Shown: positions 1 to 6,840 of the stretch, piece by piece
Position numbering within the stretch: the first letter of the stretch is position 1
Layout of the letters: each line of letters starts with the position of its first letter
Origin: JBEHWX01 sp048498995
Lineage (GTDB): Bacteria > Bacteroidota > Ignavibacteria > OLB7
Assembly: GCA_048498995.1 (NCBI GenBank)
Contig: JBEHWX010000085.1
Span: forward strand, 1 to 25,865
DNA length: 25,865 bases
Direction of reading: 5' to 3'
Translations under genes and position numbers: made by a program
The notes under the pieces: model-generated
Databases searched by the model: none
What the model was told of the DNA's origin: nothing
The model's input: the letters and a program-made list of their open reading frames with translations, nothing else

Positions 1-25
1 CCGCGCGAATCCGGTCCGCGCGGAG

Positions 26-60
26 CGGCATCGGTGACCGTCGATCGGCCACCGATGCCG
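26..60 (-). terminator. Long hairpin downstream of the exported PepSY-like gene
   Basis: Positions 26-36 (CGGCATCGGTG) and 50-60 (CACCGATGCCG) are perfect 11-bp inverted arms. Their 13-base loop can form a further CCG/CGG stem. A second perfect 7-bp stem (1-7 with 17-23) lies beyond it. The hairpin starts 32 bases past the stop codon of the minus-strand gene at 92, where a terminator is expected. There is no T-tract, so a stop or mRNA-stabilising hairpin is inferred from position and structure only. Confidence 0.5.
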
Positions 61-91
61 TCGTGATTCGTCCGGCCTATCGGCTTGCGGC

Positions 92-1384
92 TTATCGGCT
101 TCCGGCGCCGATCCGGACGGCGGTCATGTCGTAGACCGCGACGGTCGAACCGGAATGGGCATCGATCCAGATCTCGCGGTAGTGGGCCTGATCGTCGGCC
201 GTGCCGTAGCGGAGGTGCCAGACCAGCGAGCCGAGCTTGGGATCGTAGCCGATGAAGGAGCCGAGCGGCGCCCCCCCGTCCGACTTGGCGCGGGCGATCC
301 GATCGGCTTCCGCGCGGGAGAGCACGCGGCGCTTGGCCGGGTTGTGCACCATGTCCGGGAAGCGGAGCGAGTCGACGATCTTCCCATCCCAGTCGAGCAG
401 CACCCAGGCGCGCATGCCGGTGATGCCGGCGGCCGGATCGGAGTAGATGAAGTTGGCCTCGTACGGCGCCACGCCGTTCGGCCGGTCCGGATCGACGCGG
501 TAGCGGGCCGAGTCGCCGGCGAGGATGGTGCGGAAGACGAACCGGCGGAGCACCGTGTCCGGCACGCGGCTCTTCATGTGCGCGATGATCGCCGCGGTGA
601 TGTGGCGCGGCACCGAATCCAGCGAGCGGACCACGCGGCTCCCCCCCGGGATGATCCCGTATTCCAGCGGCATCTCGTCGATCACCGGCTGCGGCTGGAA
701 CGGCGTGTCCACGCAGGGAGGATTGGTCTTCGCGGCCGAGTCGAGCCAGGTGACCAGGTCCTCCACCGGAATCCAGCGGAAGCGCGCCAGCTCCTGAATC
801 GTCCCCGGCGCCGACGGGCGATAGGATACATGCGTCAACAGCTCCGGCGGAAACTCCATGTTCCGCAGCACCACGTGCCCCCATTCCTTCCCCTGCTGAG
901 CGTCCTGCGGCGAGGCCACCTCGATCGGCACGTCGATGTCGATCATCGCGTTGGTGCCGAAGACCGGCAGGTGCATCGGCGCGTCGATGCCGGCGAAGAG
1001 GGAGCGGCGCCTGGTGTGCGAGGCCAGATAGCGGGCCACCGTGGAGGTATCCCGTTTCAGGAACACGATGAGCTTCGAGCCCACGCGCCCACCGCCGGGG
1101 CCGACGAAGTAGACCTCCGCCTGCGGCGTGGTTCCCTTGATCGGACGAAGAACGCGCGTGGAATAGACCGTGCCCGCCTCGGTGAGCTCAGCGGCCGAGA
1201 CGCCGACGAGCGCCACCACGTCGGAGCAGCCGATGAACCGTTCCAGACGGGGAGGGGGCTCCGGCGCCTGTTCGGTCCCCCCGGAGGCGCCGGACTGCTG
1301 GGCGCTCGACCGGAGCACGAGTGTCAGAAATGCCAGAAGCGCGAGCGCCGCTCCGGACCGGATGCGAATATTCATCGAGAACAT
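92..1384 (-). CDS. Exported protein with C-terminal PepSY-like region
   Basis: The 430-residue product starts with a Sec-type signal peptide (hydrophobic ALALLAFLTLVL, probable cleavage after SSA) and should be exported. The mature N-terminus (SDVVALVGV... VLRPIKG... GPGGG..VGSKLIVFLKRD) resembles exported domains with the pattern 'sDvVvvG...vlKG...pGG...G...lvFL'. The last 70 or so residues (LSRAEADRIARAK ... VWHLRYG ... REIWIDAHSGSTVAVY) fit the PepSY pattern of a helix followed by strands ending in D-x-x-S/T-G. PepSY domains are often extracytoplasmic and linked to peptidase control, but no partner is seen. ATG at 1384 or at 1375 could be the start; neither has a clear Shine-Dalgarno site. 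The open frame continues upstream into non-coding DNA, which is ignored. It is divergent from the YD-repeat-like gene. The specific function is unknown. Confidence 0.75.
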   Translation of the reverse strand: MFSMNIRIRSGAALALLAFLTLVLRSSAQQSGASGGTEQAPEPPPRLERFIGCSDVVALVGVSAAELTEAGTVYSTRVLRPIKGTTPQAEVYFVGPGGGRVGSKLIVFLKRDTSTVARYLASHTRRRSLFAGIDAPMHLPVFGTNAMIDIDVPIEVASPQDAQQGKEWGHVVLRNMEFPPELLTHVSYRPSAPGTIQELARFRWIPVEDLVTWLDSAAKTNPPCVDTPFQPQPVIDEMPLEYGIIPGGSRVVRSLDSVPRHITAAIIAHMKSRVPDTVLRRFVFRTILAGDSARYRVDPDRPNGVAPYEANFIYSDPAAGITGMRAWVLLDWDGKIVDSLRFPDMVHNPAKRRVLSRAEADRIARAKSDGGAPLGSFIGYDPKLGSLVWHLRYGTADDQAHYREIWIDAHSGSTVAVYDMTAVRIGAGSR

Positions 1385-1414
1385 ATCATGGAATCTGGTA
1401 TGGGGTCGAAGCCC

Positions 1415-1422
1415 CCAACTTA
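1415..1422 (-). promoter_or_regulatory. Candidate promoter element TAAGTTGG
   Basis: On the minus strand this reads TAAGTTGG, 30 bases before the ATG at 1384. It matches the TAnnTT(C/G)(C/G) pattern seen before several other genes in the window. A perfect TTGACA (minus strand, 1447-1452) lies 24 bases further upstream, too far for a standard sigma-70 pair. Confidence 0.3.
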
Positions 1423-1558
1423 CGCAGAAGCGGATATCCCAGGCTGTGTCAATCCGAAGGGGTATCGGTCGGATCGCCACGATTCCGTAGTATCGCCCGA
1501 TCTCGGCATTCCGAAGGACCGGCATCCCGCCGGCGTCGATTCCCATCCTCACTCGTCG

Positions 1559-2500
1559 ATGCGACCGTACCATCCGATACTTCCGGCGCTGCTCCTGCTG
1601 CTCGCGCTCGCCTCGCCGGCTCCGGCGCAGACCGTCCGGTCCGGCCCGCTCGCCGACATGGCCTCCCTCCCGGACACGCTCCCGCGGCGCGCCCGGAGCG
1701 GCGGAGCGCCCCGCGTGGAGATCTACTTCCTCCCGCCGATCCAGTGCTTTTCCGGCATCGACACCACGCCGGTGCTCACGCGGCGGATCGAGTTCGATCC
1801 GAAGGGACGTCCCATCACCGACCTCGCTCTGCGCGACGGGGGGGACTCCGCCGTGCTGATCACCTACCGGTATGACGCCGACGGAAGGCTTCTGACGGCG
1901 CGGTCCGAGCCGACGAGACTCGAACGGGGAACGCCGGCGCGGCGTGCCGACGGCATCGCGGATTCCGCCACCTGGAGCTACCGCCTCGACGCCAGGAAGC
2001 GTCCGCTGGAGCGGACCATGCTCGACGCCGCCGGCCGGGAGATCGAGCGCACCCGCTTCACCTACGACGAGCAGGGGCGCCCCGCGGCCGACAGCAGCTA
2101 CGTGGGGGGAGCGCTCGCGCGCTTCAGGTCGCATCTGTACGCGCCGGAAGGGGGAAGGGTGATCTCCACGTTCATCCCCTCCAGCGGCGAGGCTCCGAGG
2201 CTGGTTGCGATGGAGGAGCTGGACAGCGCCGGGTTGCCGGCGCGCCGCATCACCTTCCGCGAGGGAGGCTCGACCGATATCCGCTACGAGCATGGCGACC
2301 CGACGCTCGAGACCATCTCCGACAGCGCCGGCATCCGGGAGCTCCGACACGAATACACGCGCGACCGCCGCGGGAACCGGGAGACGCACGTCGTCTGGCT
2401 CCGCTCCGTCGATCCGACGGCCGAGAACGGGGAGCGTGTCGGCGGCGTGGATATCTGGATGCGAACATTGACCGAGCGGGTGGTGAGGGGAAAGCGTTGA
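1559..2500 (+). CDS. Exported YD/RHS-repeat-like protein
   Basis: The 313-residue product starts at the ATG at 1559 with a clear signal peptide (hydrophobic run ALLLLLALASPAPA, probable cleavage at APAQ). The mature protein has several degenerate YD-type repeats: ITYRYDADGRLLTAR, SYRLDARKRPLERT, FTYDEQGRPAADSSY and LRHEYTRDRRGNRETH. These match the Y-D-x-x-G-R core of RHS/YD proteins, which form secreted beta-structures. It is far shorter than true RHS toxins and has no recognisable toxin tip, so it is better seen as a small exported beta-repeat protein. The TGA stop overlaps the TTG start of the next gene, suggesting translational coupling. The open frame extends far upstream antisense to the neighbouring gene; that extension lacks a signal peptide and is rejected. 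Function is unknown. Confidence 0.75.
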   Translation: MRPYHPILPALLLLLALASPAPAQTVRSGPLADMASLPDTLPRRARSGGAPRVEIYFLPPIQCFSGIDTTPVLTRRIEFDPKGRPITDLALRDGGDSAVLITYRYDADGRLLTARSEPTRLERGTPARRADGIADSATWSYRLDARKRPLERTMLDAAGREIERTRFTYDEQGRPAADSSYVGGALARFRSHLYAPEGGRVISTFIPSSGEAPRLVAMEELDSAGLPARRITFREGGSTDIRYEHGDPTLETISDSAGIRELRHEYTRDRRGNRETHVVWLRSVDPTAENGERVGGVDIWMRTLTERVVRGKR

Positions 2501-2994
2501 GGATCGGGACGCGATGGCGGGCTCTCTTCCTCGGCATGTCGCTCGTCGGTCTGGCGATCGTGATGGCGATGCGGATCGAGGCGCGGATCCACCTGCGCCC
2601 GGAGCGCGTTCTGCTCGGCGGTCGTGAGCTGCTGCTCCGGCGGGAGGCGGGGACCGGCGCCATTCTCGTCCACACGCTCCCGGACGGACGCCCGCTGGCG
2701 CGCGTGGCCTCGCCGATGTCGACCTGCGATCCTCCCGAGATCATCCTCTTCGACCTCGACGGCGACGGTCGCGACGATCTCTACTACGGCGACTGCCGGC
2801 GGGATGGCATGCTTCTGTACGATCGAGCGGGCAACCGGCTGCTGCTCCGGAGCTTCGGCGCCGCCAGGCCCGCGGCGCTCGATGCCTTCTGGTTTCAGGA
2901 GTGGCGCTATGGAGGGTGGCGGTGCACCGCGATCGGGGCGTGGCTGCTCGGCCTTGGCTTTGCCGGGATCCACGTCACCCGCCGGCATCGATAG
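2497..2994 (+). CDS. Small membrane protein with calcium-loop-like DxDGDG motif
   Basis: The 165-residue product is not a recognised family. The proposed start is TTG at 2497, forming a TTGA overlap with the preceding stop; a GAGGGG Shine-Dalgarno-like run lies about 7 bases before it. An in-frame ATG at 2536 has no such site. There is an N-terminal hydrophobic segment (ALFLGMSLVGLAIVMAM, about residues 9-25) and a second near the C-terminus (AIGAWLLGLGFAGIHV). Between them is DLDGDGRDDL (residues 86-95), the spacing of calcium-binding loops in FG-GAP/VCBS and dockerin-type repeats, followed by YDRAGNRLLLRSF, which also suits a VCBS-like strand. The overlap with the YD-repeat-like gene suggests the two act together, possibly as an envelope pair; this is inference. 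Confidence 0.6.
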   Translation: MRIGTRWRALFLGMSLVGLAIVMAMRIEARIHLRPERVLLGGRELLLRREAGTGAILVHTLPDGRPLARVASPMSTCDPPEIILFDLDGDGRDDLYYGDCRRDGMLLYDRAGNRLLLRSFGAARPAALDAFWFQEWRYGGWRCTAIGAWLLGLGFAGIHVTRRHR

Positions 2995-3056
2995 CGCGCG
3001 GCTTCCGCCGGTTGCCGGGCGAACAACGTTTACGACACAGGACCGGGAGAAGGATC

Positions 3057-3287
3057 ATGACACGCGTTCCCGTGATATCCGAGGCGATGCTCTCGGTCGG
3101 CTACGATCCGAAGAAGCAGATCCTCGAGATCGAGTTTCACGACGGCGACGTCTATCAGTACATGAAGGTTCCGGCCGATCGGCACGCGGCGCTGATGAGC
3201 ACGCCGTCGCACGGCCACTACTTTCAGGAGTTCATCCGGGAGCACTATCCCTACCGGAAGCTCTCCGGCGAGCCCTCGAAGCGATGA
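3057..3287 (+). CDS. KTSC domain-containing protein
   Basis: A 76-residue protein consisting almost entirely of a KTSC domain. The features are an N-terminal S-x-A-M-L-S-V-G-Y segment (the family consensus has I/V-x-S-x-G-Y-D), then LEIEFHDGDVYQYMKVP, then a helix ending HYFQEFIREHYPYRKL. The domain takes its name from a lysine-threonine-serine-cysteine motif of its founding relatives; it occurs alone or fused to nucleic-acid enzymes and its role is not established. The ATG at 3057 follows a good Shine-Dalgarno site (GGAGAAGG, 3 bases before). The protein should be cytosolic. It converges with the lipoprotein gene ending at 3297, only 9 bases away. Confidence 0.85.
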   Translation: MTRVPVISEAMLSVGYDPKKQILEIEFHDGDVYQYMKVPADRHAALMSTPSHGHYFQEFIREHYPYRKLSGEPSKR

Positions 3288-3292
3288 GCGAT

Positions 3293-3308
3293 CCCGCTAC
3301 TTCGCGGG
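3293..3308. terminator. Small hairpin at a convergent gene junction
   Basis: CCCGC and GCGGG arms flank a short loop exactly where the KTSC gene (stop at 3287) and the minus-strand lipoprotein gene (stop at 3297) converge. The stem is short and lacks a T-tract, so function as a two-way terminator is uncertain. Confidence 0.3.
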
Positions 3309-4862
3309 GAGCGTGACCCTGTCGAGTCGCATCGTATAGGCCTGTTCGCCATAGCGATACGTGCCGATGACGAACGTGCGGTCATCGATCCACCGGAGCG
3401 TGCCCGGCGTCACGCTCGCGTTGAGCGCGCCGATCCGCGTCTCCACCGCGGTCTCCACCACGGGACGGGAGCCATCGCGCGCGTCCACATCCGGCATCGT
3501 GCCCCGCAGCAGCGTCAGCTCGTGACGATCGTTGCGCGCCACCAGTATCCTGAAATTCCCCGCCATGTCGATCTCCGCGTGGATATCCTTCGGGCCGATA
3601 TCGAACTGGCCAATGAGATCGGAGCGCCCCGTGGGAGCTGCCGCGCTCCGGCGGAGGAGCGCGTGCGACCATCGCGCCGCTCCGGCGCTGTCCACCCCCA
3701 CGGCCAGGAGGTCGGCGCCGGGAGCGTCCGGCTCGTGCACGTCGCGCCGGCCGAGCAGGAGCACCGCGCCGGCCGGGGCCGGAACGATCGTGGCGATCCG
3801 GTCGGTGGTCGGCGCCGTCGCCACCGGCTCGCGGCCGAAGGGAGTGTACGGGAGTATGCTCCGATGCTCGCTGGAGAAATCCACCGTCCCGGCGGCGAAG
3901 CCCGCGGCCACGTCGTGCCGGAGGCCGACGGCGGCCACGCGGAGGCGTCCGTCCGGGCCGAGCGCCATGATCCAGGAGTGGAGCGCGACCGCATCCCCCA
4001 TGCCCGTCGTGCCCGCCACGCGGCGCGAGGGGGCGGCCGCGCCCGGGGAGATTCTCAACAGCTCCACGCTGTCGCCACGATCGCGCGAGAGGAGGTAGAT
4101 GGTGCCGTCGTCGTCCACCTGCACCGGGAGCAGGCCGTCGCGGTCGACGATCGGCACGCGGAGCTTCCGGGTTTCGAGCGGGTTGAGATACTGATCGAGG
4201 ATCTGGATCGCCGCGTCGCAGGTCTCCACGCCGTAGCTCTTCAACCGGATGCAGACCGCCAGGCGCGTCCCCCTCGGGGAGCGGGCGATCCAGGGACGGC
4301 GGAAGAGGAGGGGAAGCGCCGGATCGTAGGCACGGCGCATGGTGACGGTGTCGTGCAGCAGCCGGCCGCTCTCGGCCTCGAGGCGGCGCGCCACGAGCGC
4401 GACCGAATCGTTGCCGCTTTGCCTGATCGACAGGAGCGTGATCGCCGCGCCGGCGCGATCGATCTGGAGCACCTCGTCCGCGGGGACCGAGCGCGGCGGC
4501 TCGCCGGGCGCCAGGCTCCGCATGGTGAGCGGCACCGGAACGGCCGTGGCCCAGACGCTCGCCAGCTCCGTCGTCAGTCGCTCCACGACGAGCTTGCCGT
4601 CGGAGACGCCGCGGCAGGCCACGATCGCGCCCGAGGGGAGCGTCACCGGCGCCACGTCGGGAGGGTGCTCGAAGATGATCTCGCGGAGCGCGACGCCGTT
4701 CTCCGGAGTGATGGAGCTCGTGGCCAGGTCGCGACCGCTCCCGGAGCCTCCGGCGCAGGAGGCAAGGAGCGCGAGCGCCGGAAGAAGGATCAGCGGGAGC
4801 TTCCGCGGAAGCGCCCTCGGCGGCGGCGCGAGCCCTCCCCGACCCGCGTCAGCGTGGCTCAT
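3297..4862 (-). CDS. Large lipoprotein, paralogue A of a three-member family
   Basis: The 521-residue product has a lipoprotein signal: hydrophobic LPLILLPALALLASC with the lipobox cysteine at about residue 36. The n-region is long, but ATG at 4862 has a GGGAGA site about 9 bases upstream inside the preceding gene. It shares landmarks in the same order with the proteins at 4849-6369 and 9410-10984: SVWATAVPV; a repeat unit with ILDQYLNPLETRKLRV; VQVDDDGTIYLLS; DLLAVGVDSAGAARW; and a C-terminal LRWIDDRTFVIGTY...MRLDRV. The repeated D-x-x-G-x-I/L-x-x-L/V strand pattern suggests a beta-propeller-like fold, but no named family is recognised. It overlaps the upstream paralogue by 14 bases, so the two are very likely one operon. 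Its GC is high, like the window average. It is probably anchored in the cell envelope; function is unknown. Confidence 0.75.
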   Translation of the reverse strand: MSHADAGRGGLAPPPRALPRKLPLILLPALALLASCAGGSGSGRDLATSSITPENGVALREIIFEHPPDVAPVTLPSGAIVACRGVSDGKLVVERLTTELASVWATAVPVPLTMRSLAPGEPPRSVPADEVLQIDRAGAAITLLSIRQSGNDSVALVARRLEAESGRLLHDTVTMRRAYDPALPLLFRRPWIARSPRGTRLAVCIRLKSYGVETCDAAIQILDQYLNPLETRKLRVPIVDRDGLLPVQVDDDGTIYLLSRDRGDSVELLRISPGAAAPSRRVAGTTGMGDAVALHSWIMALGPDGRLRVAAVGLRHDVAAGFAAGTVDFSSEHRSILPYTPFGREPVATAPTTDRIATIVPAPAGAVLLLGRRDVHEPDAPGADLLAVGVDSAGAARWSHALLRRSAAAPTGRSDLIGQFDIGPKDIHAEIDMAGNFRILVARNDRHELTLLRGTMPDVDARDGSRPVVETAVETRIGALNASVTPGTLRWIDDRTFVIGTYRYGEQAYTMRLDRVTLPAK

Positions 4863-6369
4863 GCGTCGGATCTCCCAGCTCGATCTTGCAGAGCTTGATG
4901 TCGTACACGCCCCCTTCGTCGACGGCGGCGGCCATCACGCCGGTCTGCTCGTCGATCCAGCGGATCGAGCGTCGCAGGTAGAAATCCTTCCCTCCTCCGG
5001 CTCTCGACATGTCCGCGACCATGAGCGGGCCGGCCTCTCGCGTCGTCTTGCCGTCGTTGATCGTGAAATCGTGCTTGAAGAACATCCCGTTCTGTCCGTA
5101 ACTGAATCGGAGCACGCCATCGGAGATGAACTGGCTGGCGAACGATCCTGAAATGAAGCTTCCCGTGAGGTCGACCTGCCCCTTGTGAAATCCCGAGCAC
5201 CACTTCAGGTCGCCGTTCTTTTCCAGCCCGATCATCATCACGTTGTCGCAGTGGACCACGTTGGGGTTCGACGCCGGCGAGCTCCGTTGCTCGAAGAACA
5301 TCACGTAGGAGGGGCTGCTGTTTTTGATGAGCCAGCTGACGAATACCGGGTAGCGCATGTCGAGCGATTCGCTTCCCTGCTTCAGGTCCTTCTCCTGAAT
5401 CGGAACGATATGTCGATTGGTGACCGTGTCGTCGCGAAAGTCCATCTTGGCAACCGCCACGCCCGCGATCGATCCGCCGGACTTGGGATTGAAGGTGGCG
5501 GCCATCAGGCGCACGGTGTAGGGATCCTCGATCGCGGCCACGAAATCCATCAGCTTTCCCCCCATCTCCACCGTCTCGTGAAAATCGGTCGTGAGCATCT
5601 GCTGCTTCTCCTCGCCGAGCAGCTTGATCTTGATCATCTGGATCTTCCCGTTGTCGGTCTGGCTCAGCAGAAAGATGTCCCCCTCGTCGTCGACCTGGAT
5701 GTTGACGAGGCTCTCGTTGACCAGGTGATTGAACCGGATACGCCGACGGGTGACCGGCTTCAGGTTGGCGTCCATCAGAACGAGGTCGACATCCATCGCG
5801 CGCTCGTCGATGTAGCGGCTCATCAGGTAGACGATCGCGTACTTCTTGTCCCGGGAGATATCGGATCTGATGACGCGGTATTCGGGGAGAAGCTCCGGCG
5901 GAAACTCCAGTCCCATCACCACCGTGTCGCGCTCCAGCTTTCCGGTTGCCTGATCGAACGTGCGGGCCACAGCGTAGATGCTGTCGTCGTCGATCCGCGA
6001 TGTCAGCTGCTCGATCTTGTTCTCCCAGGCATAGAACCTGAGGTTGGTCTCATCGACGTCGCCGTCGGAGATCGAGCGATAGTCGGTGCGCCAGACCGTG
6101 GCCAGCGAATCCTTCGCATAGCACTGAAGGCGGCAGGTCGAGTCGGAGCGGCGGAAGCTGAGGACGATGTTGTCGTCGATCGGGAGGAGCGGTGAGTTGA
6201 GCTCGCCGCCGATGCTGGTGCTCCGCACGGTGGTGCCGCTCATGCCGGTGAATCTCGGTACCGGACCGTACTTGCCGTCGCGGGCGAAGCGAAGTCCTTT
6301 CGGCGCGCACGCGGCAAACAGGGCCGATGCAAGGAGCATGAGCAGAACGGCGCGGCAATGACGATGCAT
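4849..6369 (-). CDS. Large lipoprotein, paralogue B of a three-member family
   Basis: A 506-residue lipoprotein. ATG at 6369 gives MHRHCRAVLLMLLASALFAAC with the lipobox cysteine at residue 21; in-frame ATGs at 6387 and 6402 would lengthen the n-region without improving it. Family landmarks are TVWRTDY, DLVLMDANLKPVTRRRIRF, IQVDDEGDIFLLSQ, VAKMDFRDD, VMFFEQR, VMMIGLEKNGDLKW and the C-terminal IRWIDEQTGVMAAA...IKLCKIEL. It matches paralogue C more closely in the middle (FEQR, KF/MDF..D, MIGLEKNGDLKW versus MLGIDGVGALRW). GC is intermediate (about 60% in sampled lines). It is first in the two-gene unit with paralogue A and divergent from the P-type ATPase. The very long open frame continuing upstream is antisense to the ATPase and is not coding. 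Function is unknown. Confidence 0.78.
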   Translation of the reverse strand: MHRHCRAVLLMLLASALFAACAPKGLRFARDGKYGPVPRFTGMSGTTVRSTSIGGELNSPLLPIDDNIVLSFRRSDSTCRLQCYAKDSLATVWRTDYRSISDGDVDETNLRFYAWENKIEQLTSRIDDDSIYAVARTFDQATGKLERDTVVMGLEFPPELLPEYRVIRSDISRDKKYAIVYLMSRYIDERAMDVDLVLMDANLKPVTRRRIRFNHLVNESLVNIQVDDEGDIFLLSQTDNGKIQMIKIKLLGEEKQQMLTTDFHETVEMGGKLMDFVAAIEDPYTVRLMAATFNPKSGGSIAGVAVAKMDFRDDTVTNRHIVPIQEKDLKQGSESLDMRYPVFVSWLIKNSSPSYVMFFEQRSSPASNPNVVHCDNVMMIGLEKNGDLKWCSGFHKGQVDLTGSFISGSFASQFISDGVLRFSYGQNGMFFKHDFTINDGKTTREAGPLMVADMSRAGGGKDFYLRRSIRWIDEQTGVMAAAVDEGGVYDIKLCKIELGDPTHEPR

Positions 6370-6491
6370 GTCGGGGCAACTGGACATGGTCGGAGTCCAC
6401 ATGGCGAGTGTGACAGAGAGAGAGTCGGGGATCGGGATCCCGATGCGGTGAACGGTCGCGGTCGATGCCCGCTTCGTCGGGCCGACGCGGG

Positions 6492-6499
6492 CGAATATA
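6492..6499 (-). promoter_or_regulatory. Candidate promoter element TATATTCG for the lipoprotein pair
   Basis: The minus strand reads TATATTCG about 120 bases upstream of the start at 6369. It fits the TAnnTT(C/G)(C/G) pattern found before other transcription units here. No matching upstream box is visible. Confidence 0.35.
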
Positions 6500-6532
6500 G
6501 GAGGATGGGATGATTCGCCGGAAATCCGCCGG

Positions 6533-6567
6533 CCCGTTCCGCCGACCCGTTCCGCCGACCCGTTCCG
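6533..6567. repeat. 13-bp tandem repeat, about 2.7 copies
   Basis: The unit CCCGTTCCGCCGA occurs at 6533-6545 and 6546-6558; a third partial copy starts at 6559 and diverges after about 8 bases. It lies between the two candidate promoters of the divergent region. It could be a slippage product; no function is evident. Confidence 0.7.
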
Positions 6568-6638
6568 GTGGTCGCTCCGCTGCTCCCCGGTTCCTTGCGG
6601 ATCGTAACGGGGGCAACAGTATGGCAAAATGCGGATCG

Positions 6639-6646
6639 TATTTTGC
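6639..6646 (+). promoter_or_regulatory. Candidate promoter element TATTTTGC for the P-type ATPase
   Basis: TATTTTGC lies about 195 bases upstream of the proposed ATPase start and fits the TAnnTT(C/G)(C/G) pattern. If it is used, the leader would be long, or the ATPase would start upstream of 6841. Confidence 0.3.
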
Positions 6647-6840
6647 AGGTCTGGCGGGCGTGCCGTCCGGCGAGGCGATCGCGGATGGCCGTCGGGATTG
6701 CCGGTGGCGCGGCGCGGGCGTTCGCTCGTGGCGACGCAACGACGGCGGAATGCGGGAAGACGGCGCGCCGGAATGCGCGGCGCCGGCGTCGGGAAACGCC
6801 CGTCCGTGCCGGCGACGAAACCTTCGTTGAATGGATCGAC

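Larger units (their letters stand above)
6370..6840. other. Divergent intergenic region, 471 bp
   Basis: This gene-free stretch separates the minus-strand lipoprotein pair from the P-type ATPase. It holds candidate promoter elements for both directions (6492-6499 minus, 6639-6646 plus) and a short 13-bp tandem repeat (6533-6567). The ATPase frame is open upstream to 6568, but that stretch is arginine-rich (RRNARRRRR and similar) and does not look like protein; it is treated as untranslated leader. Confidence 0.5.

Noticed and set aside
1447..1452. Perfect TTGACA on the minus strand upstream of the PepSY-like gene
   Set aside because: No TATAAT-like hexamer lies 16-18 bases downstream, so it was not called as a sigma-70 promoter; it is noted only beside the TAAGTTGG element.
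155..1558. Upstream extension of the YD-repeat-like reading frame
   Set aside because: It overlaps the exported PepSY-like gene on the opposite strand and would bury the signal peptide that begins at 1559.
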